Source: Candidatus Bathyarchaeota archaeon
Lineage (GTDB): Archaea; Thermoproteota; Bathyarchaeia; 40CM-2-53-6; FEN-987
Direction of reading: 5' to 3'
NCBI GenBank assembly: GCA_022865625.1
Contig: JALHTB010000114.1
Location: 1-17,102, forward strand
DNA length: 17,102 bases
The notes under the pieces are model-generated. The model was not told where the DNA came from and did not search any database. It saw nothing but the letters and a program-made list of their open reading frames with translations. The stretch's first letter is position 1; each line of letters starts with the position of its first letter. The translations under genes were made by a program, and so were the position numbers. Positions 1-6,846 of the stretch are shown one piece after another.

Positions 1-2
1 AG

Positions 3-1262
3 GCGAAGGCGGTCCTACGCGTCACAAGCAAGCCTATGGCGGCAAAGACGCTCCCAGACTTCTTTGGAACAGTGAGGCACGTAGAAGCGAAAGACCTGCA
101 GTTCCTGAGCAAGCCCGAGAATCCGATCTATCTCGGCAAGGTCCGTAGTGGCTCGAAAGTGATGGATGTGCCGGTCTACTTGGACGGGTCGGAGGCTCTG
201 GTTCATCACATACTTGTCCCTTCGGCGACCGGCAGAGGCAAGAGCAACCTAGTCAAAGTCATGCTCTGGAGCATTATCGGTCAAAACAAGTTTGGCGTCT
301 TGGTCCTCGACGCCCATGACGAGTATTACGGCAGAACGGGCATGGGTCTCAAAGACCACCCGAAATCCAGCGACGAGCTATCGTACTATTCGGTGAACCC
401 GTTGCCCGGCACGAGCACGCTTGCGATCAGTCTCAGGACGATCGCACCGTCTCACCTCGACGGGATTATTTCACTCACTGAAGCTCAGGATCAGGCTGTG
501 AGAAGATACTACGCAGAATTCAGGGAGAACTGGATAGAGAAGATTCTCAGAGGAGAGACAATAGAAGGCGTAAAGGACGTAACGCGTGGTGTCCTACAAC
601 GAATCATCAACACCAAACTGTCCATCTACATCAAGGATGGAGAAGTTACCTGCAGGAATAGGATCTTCAGTACCACCGCTGGGGAATCCACGATCAAAGA
701 AATCGGCCGCGCGCTCGAGGACGGCAAGGTCGTCGTTATCGATACGTCGAAGATCGGCGACGAAGCCGAGCTTCTAATCGGAAGCATGATCGCAACAAGT
801 ATCCTCGACACTTACCAGAACAGCAAAGCTGAGGGCACGCTCGGAGACAAGCTTCCTATCAGCATCGTGATAGAGGAAGCACCACGGGTGTTAGGCAGTG
901 AGAGGCTACAGACAGGTGAGAACATCTACAGCCGGATCGCCCGGGAAGGTAGAAAGTTCAAGGTTGGGCTCATAGCGATAACCCAGCTAACAAGCGTGAT
1001 TCCTCGGGATATTCTCACGAACATTAACACGAAGATCATTCTTGGAAATGAGATGGCTACGGAGAGGCGTGCGGTGATCGATAGCGCTGCTCAAGACCTC
1101 GAAGACGATGACCAGATGATAGCCAGCCTCGACAAGGGCGAGGCGATAGTCACGAGCATATTCACAAGATTCGCCGTGCCGATACAAATACCGCTATTTG
1201 AGAACCTCGCTAAGGAGCAAAAGGGTTCCCGGAAACAATCAGAGTTGGAGTATGCCGGGTAG
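3..1262 (+). CDS. herA: HerA DNA helicase/translocase (5' partial)
   Basis: Hexameric ATPase that pumps DNA and, with the NurA nuclease and Mre11-Rad50, resects DNA ends in archaea. Numbering from the ATG at position 36, a Walker A motif (ATGRGKS) lies at residues 64-70, the HerA motif LDAHDEY at 91-97, Walker B with a double Glu ([10 protein letters not shown]) around 277-286, and an arginine-finger/sensor stretch [15 protein letters not shown] at 303-317. The frame stays open upstream of that ATG to the window edge. Archaeal HerA normally has a longer N-terminal HAS-barrel before Walker A, so the gene very probably starts outside the window and the ATG at 36 is internal. Stop is TAG. It is followed 6 nt later by mre11. 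Sequence evidence plus operon context make the identity firm; only the start is unknown. Confidence 0.95.
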   Translation, partial: AKAVLRVTSKPMAAKTLPDFFGTVRHVEAKDLQFLSKPENPIYLGKVRSGSKVMDVPVYLDGSEALVHHILVPSATGRGKSNLVKVMLWSIIGQNKFGVLVLDAHDEYYGRTGMGLKDHPKSSDELSYYSVNPLPGTSTLAISLRTIAPSHLDGIISLTEAQDQAVRRYYAEFRENWIEKILRGETIEGVKDVTRGVLQRIINTKLSIYIKDGEVTCRNRIFSTTAGESTIKEIGRALEDGKVVVIDTSKIGDEAELLIGSMIATSILDTYQNSKAEGTLGDKLPISIVIEEAPRVLGSERLQTGENIYSRIAREGRKFKVGLIAITQLTSVIPRDILTNINTKIILGNEMATERRAVIDSAAQDLEDDDQMIASLDKGEAIVTSIFTRFAVPIQIPLFENLAKEQKGSRKQSELEYAG

Positions 1263-1268
1263 ACTCGA

Positions 1269-2534
1269 TTGGCAAGCTTCGCTCACCTATCGGACATTCA
1301 CATCGGCGCCTTCAGACAGCCGTTCCTCCAAGACCTTGCGCTCAAATCATTCACACGAGCAATGGACATCTGCATCGAGCGAGCAATCGATTTCATAATA
1401 GTAAGCGGCGACCTCTTCGACTCAAACATACCAGACATGGCACTAGCAAATGCAGCGGTAAAGAAAATCAGAGAAGTCACAAAGAAAGGCATCCCATTCT
1501 ACGTTGTCTACGGCAGTCACGACTTCAGCCCGACTCAGACCTCGATCGTTGACCTGATCGAAAGTGCGGGCCTCTTTAAGAAAGTAACAAAGGGCAAGAT
1601 GATCGATGGCAAACTACAACTTGAGTTTCAGGTCGATGAACGAACCGGAGCGAAGCTATGCGGCATCTCAGGCAGAAGACTTGGAATCGAGAAAGAATAC
1701 TACAACATCCTAGACAGGGATTCGCTGGAGAGAGAAGAAGGATTCAAGATCTTTGTAATGCACGGCGCCGTGAGCGAGTACAAGCCAAAGTACGCCGCGG
1801 AATCGGAGTCAATCCCTCTATCGAGTTTGCCGAAAAGCTTCTCCTACTATGCTGGAGGACATATTCACGAGAAACTTCTCAGCAATGAATACGGGTACAG
1901 TCTTGCATATCCGGGCACGCCCTTCGGCGCTGACTATCGCGATCTAGAGACCACCGCCAGAGGCCAGGAGCGAGGCTTCTTCATCGTCAATTTCGCTAGC
2001 AAGGTTGAGAAGATCGAGTTTGTGCCTGTCTCGATTTGTGGTTACGAGTTAATCGAATGCGATGCTAACGGCAAGACCGCGGTGAAAGTGCAGGAGGATC
2101 TTCTGAAGGCTGCCGAGAAGGGCGATCGGCTGAGCGATCGGCTGATACTCCTGAGGGTTTCGGGAGAAATGTCGGGCGGCAAAACCTCCGAAATAGACTT
2201 CCAAAGAATAAGGAGAACTCTAAGGGAGAACGGCGCGTTGGAGGTTCTGCTCAACTACCAGCGATTGACCTCGAAGGAGTATAGCGCGGTTCGAGTTGCT
2301 GGCATGGGCGAGGAAGTTCACAGGATCGAGGAGAGACTCTTCAAGGAGAACATTGGAACCGTCAGAGTCTCAAACCCCAAGCTGAAAGGTGACTCTGGTG
2401 TCCGAATCTCCCGAGACCTGCTAGCCGCCCTCAAGCAAGCAAAGAAAGAGAACGAAACCAAGGGAAGCCACGAGACTCGAATCATCAGCGCCGCAGTTGA
2501 CACGTTGGGCTTGAAGGAGGCGCTGTCAGAATGA
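1269..2534 (+). CDS. mre11: Mre11 DNA double-strand-break repair nuclease
   Basis: Calcineurin-like phosphoesterase of the Mre11/SbcD family (421 aa), the nuclease partner of Rad50. Visible metal-site motifs in order: SDIHIG (D9, H11), SGDLFD (D48), YGSHD (H84), VMHG (H165) and GGHIH (H198, H200). The third motif reads GSHD where the canonical form is GNHD, so a usual metal-ligand Asn is Ser. The start is a TTG 6 nt after the herA stop with no clear ribosome binding site, which suggests translational coupling. The last codons overlap the rad50 start (ATGA arrangement). A perfect 12-bp tandem duplication at 2122-2145 adds a DRLS/DRLI repeat near the end of the phosphoesterase part. Identity is firm. 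Confidence 0.95.
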   Translation: MASFAHLSDIHIGAFRQPFLQDLALKSFTRAMDICIERAIDFIIVSGDLFDSNIPDMALANAAVKKIREVTKKGIPFYVVYGSHDFSPTQTSIVDLIESAGLFKKVTKGKMIDGKLQLEFQVDERTGAKLCGISGRRLGIEKEYYNILDRDSLEREEGFKIFVMHGAVSEYKPKYAAESESIPLSSLPKSFSYYAGGHIHEKLLSNEYGYSLAYPGTPFGADYRDLETTARGQERGFFIVNFASKVEKIEFVPVSICGYELIECDANGKTAVKVQEDLLKAAEKGDRLSDRLILLRVSGEMSGGKTSEIDFQRIRRTLRENGALEVLLNYQRLTSKEYSAVRVAGMGEEVHRIEERLFKENIGTVRVSNPKLKGDSGVRISRDLLAALKQAKKENETKGSHETRIISAAVDTLGLKEALSE

Positions 2535-4558
2535 TGCTCAAGGCTCTGACGCTTGAGAACATACGGAGCTACAAGGATGAGACGCGTATTCAAATCCCAA
2601 CTGGCACGATCCTGTTTGAAGGCGACATCGCATCGGGAAAATCCACGATACTTTACGCGATCGAGTTCGCGCTCTTCGGCCTCGGCGACATAAAATCCTC
2701 ATCGTTACTAAGAAACGGCGCCAAACGTGGTCGCGTCGCCCTTCGTTTCGAAGTCGATGGGAAAGAGTACGAGGTCCACAGAAGCCTCGTCAAGAAAGGC
2801 AGAATCGCTCAGCAAGACGAATGCTACATCGACGGGCCAAATGGAAAGGCTGTTCTCTCCGCTTCCGAGCTGAAAGAGAGAGTCCTCCAGATCCTAGGCT
2901 TCAACGAGCCAGCCAACCCGAAAGCTCAGAGCGTCATCTACCGTTACGCCATCTTCACTCCGCAAGAGGAGATGAAAGAAGTCATCCTGAAAAAACCCGA
3001 TGAGAGACTTCAAACACTACGGAAGGCGCTCAGGATTGAAGACTACAAGGTTGCATCCGACAACACTTCAACACTCATCGGAAGACTCAAGGAGAGGGTG
3101 AAGTACTTCGAGGGCGCCACGCAAGACACAGACAGTATCAAGAAGAAGATTGAGGACGAGACGAAGCTCATCGCAAAGATCACGGCTGAACTGGGTCCGC
3201 TAAAGCAGAAAGAAGCAGACCTTGGCGAAGAAATCAAGACCAAGAATGAGAAGCTGAAGCAACTGCAGGGCGAAAGCGAGAAAATCAAGAAAGCTGAAGC
3301 GACAATCCCGCTTTTCAAGAAGCAAATCGAAGACAAGAATGGATCAGCAAGACAGACTACGGAACAGAGTCAGTCGCTCAAGAAGAGAATCGATGACACA
3401 CAGCCCAAGATAGCTGAGCTTGAATCTGTGAAGCAGCCTACTGAGAAATCAAAGGACGAACTCAGACGAACGCAAGACGATCTCAAGACTAGACTAAGAG
3501 ATGCACAGAAACGAAAGGGCGGATTCGACGAACGCATTGGCAACCTGAACTCGATACTCGAGCAGAAAGTGTGCCCGGTATGCGAGCGGCCTGTGGAGCC
3601 GGAGGAGTTCCGCACCAAATGCGAACACGTCATAGCGGAACGCTCCAGCCTTGATAACGAAATTAGCACGTATGAGAAGTCAATCACGGAGCTCGATCTA
3701 CTCATAGATGGACTGGGCCGATACGAAACAGCCCAGAGCCAGCTTAGCATACTCCGTTCTCAGATTAGGGAAAACACAGGCAGACTCGAGCAGAACAATC
3801 GGACCGTCAAGGAGCTGAATGAGAGCATCAAGACACTCCAAGCTCAACTGAAAGAAGCTCTAGCAGAGGTCGAACCCCTTCAGGAAATCCTGCAGAGTAC
3901 CGAGGCGCTGGACAAAGAAGCTCAGAAACTGAATAGCAAGCTCACCGAGATCGGGAAACAGATTTCGGCAAAACAAGCATCCGCACAGAACTCTGAAGAA
4001 ATCAAGAGACAGCTACAGGAGCAATTGAATCAGAAGACAAAGTGGCTGGAGACTGTGAGGTCGCTTCGAGAACACAACGTCTGGCTAGGCGAATACCTAG
4101 CTCCCACGATTGAGAACATCGAGAAACATGTGATGACCTCGATAAATCAGAGGTTCGCCGAGCAGTTCACGAGATGGTTCCAAATACTGATGGATGACCC
4201 GGACATGCAGGTCCGAATCAACGAGGACTTCTCACCCATCATTGAACGCGAAGGATACGAACAAGACTTCAACGCGCTTAGCGGCGGTGAGAAGACGAGC
4301 GTCGCTCTCGCCTACAGGTTAGCCCTAAACACGACCGTCCAAGAAGTGACGATAAGTGGCGGTTCGAACCTGTTAATCCTTGATGAACCCACAGACGGCT
4401 TCAGCAAGGAACAGCTCTACAAGATCAGAGACATTCTTGAGGAGTTGAAGTGTCCTCAGGTGATTCTGGTGTCGCATGAAAAGGAACTTGAGGGCTTCGC
4501 AGATCATGTATTCAGAGTGCAGAAGTCAGACGGAGTATCCGCACTTGGAGGAAACTAG
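2531..4558 (+). CDS. rad50: Rad50 SMC-like ATPase
   Basis: ABC/SMC ATPase that clamps DNA and controls Mre11. Walker A GDIASGKST lies at residues 31-39. Long Lys/Glu/Gln-rich coiled coils flank a zinc hook CPVC at residues 348-351. The C-terminal lobe has the ABC signature LSGGEK starting at 583, Walker B LLILDEPTD with D618 and E619, and a switch His (SHE, H649). At 675 aa it is shorter than the roughly 850-900 aa of well-studied archaeal Rad50, and the saving is in the coiled coil, so the hook arms should be short. The start overlaps the mre11 stop by 4 nt; a second ATG follows immediately at 2534. Stop is TAG. No nurA follows on this strand. Confidence 0.95.
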   Translation: MMLKALTLENIRSYKDETRIQIPTGTILFEGDIASGKSTILYAIEFALFGLGDIKSSSLLRNGAKRGRVALRFEVDGKEYEVHRSLVKKGRIAQQDECYIDGPNGKAVLSASELKERVLQILGFNEPANPKAQSVIYRYAIFTPQEEMKEVILKKPDERLQTLRKALRIEDYKVASDNTSTLIGRLKERVKYFEGATQDTDSIKKKIEDETKLIAKITAELGPLKQKEADLGEEIKTKNEKLKQLQGESEKIKKAEATIPLFKKQIEDKNGSARQTTEQSQSLKKRIDDTQPKIAELESVKQPTEKSKDELRRTQDDLKTRLRDAQKRKGGFDERIGNLNSILEQKVCPVCERPVEPEEFRTKCEHVIAERSSLDNEISTYEKSITELDLLIDGLGRYETAQSQLSILRSQIRENTGRLEQNNRTVKELNESIKTLQAQLKEALAEVEPLQEILQSTEALDKEAQKLNSKLTEIGKQISAKQASAQNSEEIKRQLQEQLNQKTKWLETVRSLREHNVWLGEYLAPTIENIEKHVMTSINQRFAEQFTRWFQILMDDPDMQVRINEDFSPIIEREGYEQDFNALSGGEKTSVALAYRLALNTTVQEVTISGGSNLLILDEPTDGFSKEQLYKIRDILEELKCPQVILVSHEKELEGFADHVFRVQKSDGVSALGGN

Positions 4559-4663
4559 TCGCACGAAGAAAAACCGCCGGGTGCTTCGTTAGTAGTTGCT
4601 GAGTGCAAACCCTCAAGAGACCCGCACAAGCGGGGGGAACGAGGTTGTTTGGGGGACTATGCT
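4559..4663. other. convergent intergenic region between rad50 and a minus-strand gene
   Basis: This 105-bp stretch separates two genes that converge. Two weak dyads can be seen: ACGAAG (4563-4568) with CTTCGT (4584-4589), and CCCGC (4621-4625) with GCGGG (4630-4634) around a 4-nt loop. Neither is followed by a clear T-run on either strand, so a terminator role is only possible. No reading frame is convincing. Confidence 0.3.
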
Positions 4664-5203
4664 CTATTCATGCCACGCCAGTGACGAAGCCTCGATGACG
4701 TATCGCGAGGCATCAGTCACTGCGCCTCGACTTGTGAAGAAACCTGAGACAACGACACGACAGGGCACAGCATAAGAACAGGGCGAAGGAGCAACCTCAT
4801 AGTTGGTCCCGTCATAGGTAAGGGAGAGGTATCGATCAATTTCTGATGATTGACCAAGAACCGCAACGCATGGGTTCACTGCAAAGTATAGGTTTCTAGG
4901 GTCTCCTTCGCAGAGACTGTAGTCGTCTCCGAAATGTGGCGCAGTGTGTTTGACAAGGTATCCGACAACGTTCACTTTCTGGCCGACGTAGACGGATGGG
5001 TGCTCGTGGAGTTCTCCTACTGACGCGTCCCGCGGGTACAACCGACCAGGACCCAATGTGAAGAAGACGAGAGCGGCCACGAAAACGAGTATGAGCATTA
5101 TCGCCACAAGGCGAATTCCGACCGCGGTTCTATCCTTGGCCTGCTCGGTCGCTATGGCGCGATCCGTCACTACTCTTCCACGACTCCGATCATGGCTAAC
5201 CAA
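4664..5203 (-). CDS. membrane-anchored hypothetical protein with a beta-rich outer domain
   Basis: Not recognised as a named family. The 179-aa product has a charged N-terminus, one transmembrane helix at about residues 28-50, then an outer domain of short beta strands (the stretch VYVGQKVNVVGYLVKH around residues 71-86 is typical of OB-fold or CcmE-like domains; this is only a resemblance). Four cysteines (C98, C112, C142, C148) lie outside the membrane and could form disulfides. The predicted start is TTG; an in-frame GTG at 5170, preceded by GGAAGA, is a reasonable alternative and keeps the helix intact. Stop is TAG. The gene stands alone, convergent with rad50. Confidence 0.7.
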   Translation of the reverse strand: MVSHDRSRGRVVTDRAIATEQAKDRTAVGIRLVAIMLILVFVAALVFFTLGPGRLYPRDASVGELHEHPSVYVGQKVNVVGYLVKHTAPHFGDDYSLCEGDPRNLYFAVNPCVAVLGQSSEIDRYLSLTYDGTNYEVAPSPCSYAVPCRVVVSGFFTSRGAVTDASRYVIEASSLAWHE

Positions 5204-5468
5204 ACGGCAGAGGACAATAGGGCTTCTTCAGTCTACGCTTTCGAACGTTTTGCCCTCTGCAAGTGACTGGAACTGCAGATGATGACTGACCATACGAGGT
5301 GTTCGGCTACGTTCTATGAGACTCTTTGGCCCACTGAGGGGCCGGCTGTCAGGTTTCTTCCACGGTTTCACAATCACAGCTCTCAGGTAGGCTGGTTTTC
5401 AGCTGAGTGCCAAGCTCAATCGCTTGATAGCCGATAAATCCAGGCTTTACTGTTCACGGGTTGATTGT
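5204..5468. other. intergenic region with an imperfect hairpin
   Basis: No convincing gene is seen. Arms 5207-5217 (starting GCAGAGG) and 5250-5260 (ending CCTCTGC) pair at 10 of 11 positions around a loop of 32 nt. This sits directly upstream of the minus-strand TTG start at 5203, so it could be a leader structure for that gene or chance. A 24-codon frame starting at 5192 overlaps it but has no supporting feature. Confidence 0.25.
5432..5440 (+). promoter_or_regulatory. putative TATA box for the aldo/keto reductase remnant
   Basis: CGATAAATC resembles an archaeal TATA box. Its centre lies about 33 nt before the ATG at 5469, which would give a leader of only about 7 nt. The spacing matches other putative promoters in the window. 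It suggests that the truncated gene downstream kept its promoter. Confidence 0.35.
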
Positions 5469-5540
5469 ATGAATTATCGCCAGCTTGGCAGTACTGACAC
5501 GCGCGTCTCCGAGATCAGCTTCGGTGCTATCCTAGTCTGA
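5469..5540 (+). pseudogene. aldo/keto reductase N-terminal remnant
   Basis: The 23-codon frame reads MNYRQLGSTDTRVSEI, then SFGAILV and TGA. This is the N-terminal signature of aldo/keto reductases, whose usual opening is M-x-Y-R-x-L-G-x-T-G-x-x-V-S-E-I-G-F-G. The match stops after the first beta strand. None of the later landmarks (the D-x-A-x-x-Y-G region, the Lys and His catalytic residues, the NADP-binding end) follows in any frame before the minus-strand gene that ends at 5564. The remnant is therefore what is left after a deletion or rearrangement near 5535. The identity of the first 20 residues is clear by eye; the loss of the rest is direct observation. Confidence 0.7.
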
Positions 5541-5563
5541 TAGATGTTGCTTTTCATGAGGCT

Positions 5564-5866
5564 TCATGATCCCGTGCCATGATGTATGGACCGGTGTACT
5601 CCGTAGTGTCTTAACATGGTCACTATTCGTTCTGCTGATAGGGCACGTAGAAGTAGTGATCCCGGAAATCCCACGGCGACAATAGATCCGACCATCACGC
5701 CAAGCCATCCAATTCCTAGCGGCATCGCCAAGATGTAACTTAGATATGTCCCGGCTATCAGAGTGACTATCAGTATTTGTAGCCCAATCGCGACAAAGAT
5801 CCGCCATCTGTCGAAATATCCAAGGTCATCGGACAGGTCGAGCTTGCGAATGTCGAGCGTGGGCAA
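5564..5866 (-). CDS. small two-helix membrane protein
   Basis: Unrecognised 100-aa protein. A charged N-terminus (about 20 residues) precedes two strongly hydrophobic helices at about 22-46 and 52-74, followed by a basic, His-rich tail. The start is TTG, lying 6 nt after the stop of a 44-aa gene on the same strand (5873-6007), so the two look co-transcribed and perhaps coupled. An overlapping frame starting at 5807 gives a polar sequence with no sensible pattern and is rejected. The first gene of this pair is a paralogue of the small protein encoded just before the GNAT acetyltransferase at 6847. That makes this membrane protein a possible second kind of partner for the small family. Stop is TGA. 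Confidence 0.6.
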   Translation of the reverse strand: MPTLDIRKLDLSDDLGYFDRWRIFVAIGLQILIVTLIAGTYLSYILAMPLGIGWLGVMVGSIVAVGFPGSLLLRALSAERIVTMLRHYGVHRSIHHGTGS

Positions 5867-5872
5867 CTAGAG

Positions 5873-6007
5873 CTACTTCGATTGCCCAAATTCCTTAAGA
5901 GCTCTTGCAGCGACTTCCTTCTGTTTCTCTGTCGGAGGCTTCGCTATCTCCTCTAAGAACGCCTTTGCCTCCTTCCCCTTCAGTACGGGAGGCGGGTCTG
6001 GGAGCAT
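5873..6007 (-). CDS. 44-aa small protein, family member 1 (LPxP...LxGKxA...F)
   Basis: A short gene missed by a 60-residue cutoff. The product begins MLPDPPPVLKGKEAKAF and ends in a Lys/Gln/Glu-rich, probably helical tail. It starts with ATG preceded by GGTGA at a 5-nt spacing, a good archaeal ribosome binding site. It aligns without gaps to the 47-aa product at 6697-6840: 14 of 44 positions are identical (L2, P3, P5, L9, G11, K12, A14, F17, E19, P24, T26, K30, A36, K44) with many conservative changes. Conservation between two separate copies on opposite strands argues that both are real. Function is unknown. Its place as first gene before a two-helix membrane protein, 6 nt apart, suggests an accessory or antitoxin-like partner. 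Confidence 0.75.
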   Translation of the reverse strand: MLPDPPPVLKGKEAKAFLEEIAKPPTEKQKEVAARALKEFGQSK

Positions 6008-6046
6008 GGATTTCACCACTCACGAGAACCGTTATCGCACGATTAC

Positions 6047-6056
6047 AGATAAAAAC
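6047..6056 (-). promoter_or_regulatory. putative TATA box for the 44-aa gene operon
   Basis: On the minus strand the sequence reads GTTTTTATCT, close to the archaeal TATA consensus. Its centre is about 44 nt before the ATG at 6007, so transcription would begin about 18 nt before the start codon, leaving room for the GGTGA ribosome binding site. The same A-rich segment on the plus strand could also serve the degraded frame at 6066. Confidence 0.4.
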
Positions 6057-6065
6057 TACACACAA

Positions 6066-6443
6066 ATGCACACGTCAGGAAATGTGTTCACTCCGACAGA
6101 ACCTACTCACTTTTGCCTGCGTTCTGGCCGCCTGTCTGATAAGGTCGAGCCAGCGGTTTGTGCCTAACTGGATCGGTATCGCGGCTTCCTGTGCGGGTAC
6201 TACGATTCGAGCTCTCGCACGTATGCGGGCTTCCCGAACTCTTCAGCGATCTTGGCAGAGGTTCCCGCTGATCTGCGGAACCAAGTTATCAAGCACGGTT
6301 TAACAGATGGTGAAGCTCATGGTTGGATAACACAAGAGCCAACATTCAAGAAAGCGACCGTAAGCCAAGGCACACCGAAGCCAGCGTTGTCCAAACCACG
6401 CGATAAGTTAACACCGTACCCTATTGGGGGGGGTACTCCGTGA
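6066..6443 (+). pseudogene. possible degraded reading frame with an in-frame TAA
   Basis: From the ATG at 6066 the frame runs 33 codons to a TAA at 6165-6167, then continues open for 91 codons to TGA at 6441-6443. The first part contains THFCLRSGRLSDK and the second GFLCGYYDSSSRTYAGFPN; together they could be one Cys-containing domain interrupted by one stop. A run of eight G at 6426-6433 lies near the end. No family is recognised. The lack of any good start codon for the second part other than a TTG at 6252 favours a broken gene or a chance frame. Confidence is low. Confidence 0.25.
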
Positions 6444-6486
6444 CCCTGCGCTCGCTCACGAGACATAGAGGTGGAGAGGTTCGCCG

Positions 6487-6639
6487 ATGGTTGAGACGAG
6501 ACTCGCGAGATTATGCCCAGTTTGTGCTAGGATGTCGGGCGATACGGGTGATGATGTAACGACAGGCATTTCCAAGTATGGGGAGATGTCGCGGTCTAGT
6601 TTGAATCGACATGCTGCGTACTGTAACACGTACCGTTAA
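6487..6639 (+). CDS. possible 50-aa zinc-finger microprotein
   Basis: A 50-codon frame starts at an ATG preceded by GAGAGG at about 7 nt spacing. The product has CPVC at residues 10-13 and, near its end, HAAYC preceded by a short basic segment, giving a C-x2-C...H-x3-C arrangement that could bind one zinc ion. Archaeal genomes hold many such small zinc-finger proteins, usually of unknown or DNA/RNA-binding role. It lies upstream of, and in the same orientation as, the small-protein/GNAT pair, but the TATA-like element at 6648 lies between them, so it need not share a transcript. Stop is TAA. The call rests on the Cys/His spacing and ribosome binding site only. Confidence 0.4.
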   Translation: MVETRLARLCPVCARMSGDTGDDVTTGISKYGEMSRSSLNRHAAYCNTYR

Positions 6640-6640
6640 T

Positions 6641-6655
6641 GCGTACGCTTATATC
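6641..6655 (+). promoter_or_regulatory. putative promoter and operator of the small-protein/GNAT operon
   Basis: A perfect 8-bp palindrome GCGTACGC (6641-6648) abuts a TATA-like element CTTATATC (6648-6655). The TATA centre is 45 nt before the GTG at 6697, giving a predicted leader of about 19 nt that contains a GGTG ribosome binding site. A palindrome overlapping the upstream edge of the TATA box is where an autoregulator would block TBP/TFB binding; this is inference. Confidence 0.4.
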
Positions 6656-6696
6656 ATGTCGGCATACCTGATGATCATGAGAAGTGGTGTAGAGTC

Positions 6697-6840
6697 GTGC
6701 TCCCTGAACCAATCGAGCCTCTGAGAGGCAAGGCCGCAACGGAGTTCATCGAGTACGATAAGCGCCCACTTACGCAGAGTGAAAAGAAGTCTCTTCAAGA
6801 AGCCGTTGAATTCTATTCGAAACATAAGCCAAAGCGCTAG
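6697..6840 (+). CDS. 47-aa small protein, family member 2, partner of GNAT
   Basis: Short gene, product opening VLPEPIEPLRGKAATEF and ending in a Lys-rich tail after a predicted helix (SEKKSLQEAVEFYSKH). It starts with GTG after GGTG at 7 nt spacing. It aligns gap-free with the 44-aa protein at 5873-6007, sharing the L-P-x-P-x3-L-x-G-K-x-A-x2-F-x-E core and a downstream P-x-T. The stop is 6 nt before the GTG start of the GNAT acetyltransferase at 6847, so the two are almost certainly one operon. GNAT toxins of the TacT/AtaT type are normally preceded by a small antitoxin, usually a ribbon-helix-helix protein; this one does not look like that fold. An antitoxin-like role is an inference from position and size. 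Confidence 0.8.
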   Translation: MLPEPIEPLRGKAATEFIEYDKRPLTQSEKKSLQEAVEFYSKHKPKR

Positions 6841-6846
6841 TTTCAC

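Noticed and set aside
4559..4663. Structured RNA or terminator after rad50
   Set aside because: Only short 5-6 bp stems are visible, with no T-run and no match to known archaeal RNA signatures that I could recognise.
5532..5807. 91-codon minus-strand frame
   Set aside because: It overlaps the two-helix membrane protein in another frame and lacks any hydrophobic or domain pattern; the 100-aa frame with clear helices is preferred.
5905..6303. 132-codon plus-strand frame with a leucine/serine-rich product
   Set aside because: Its first part is antisense to the well-supported 44-aa gene at 5873-6007, and its composition (many Ser, Arg and Cys) is typical of a shadow frame.
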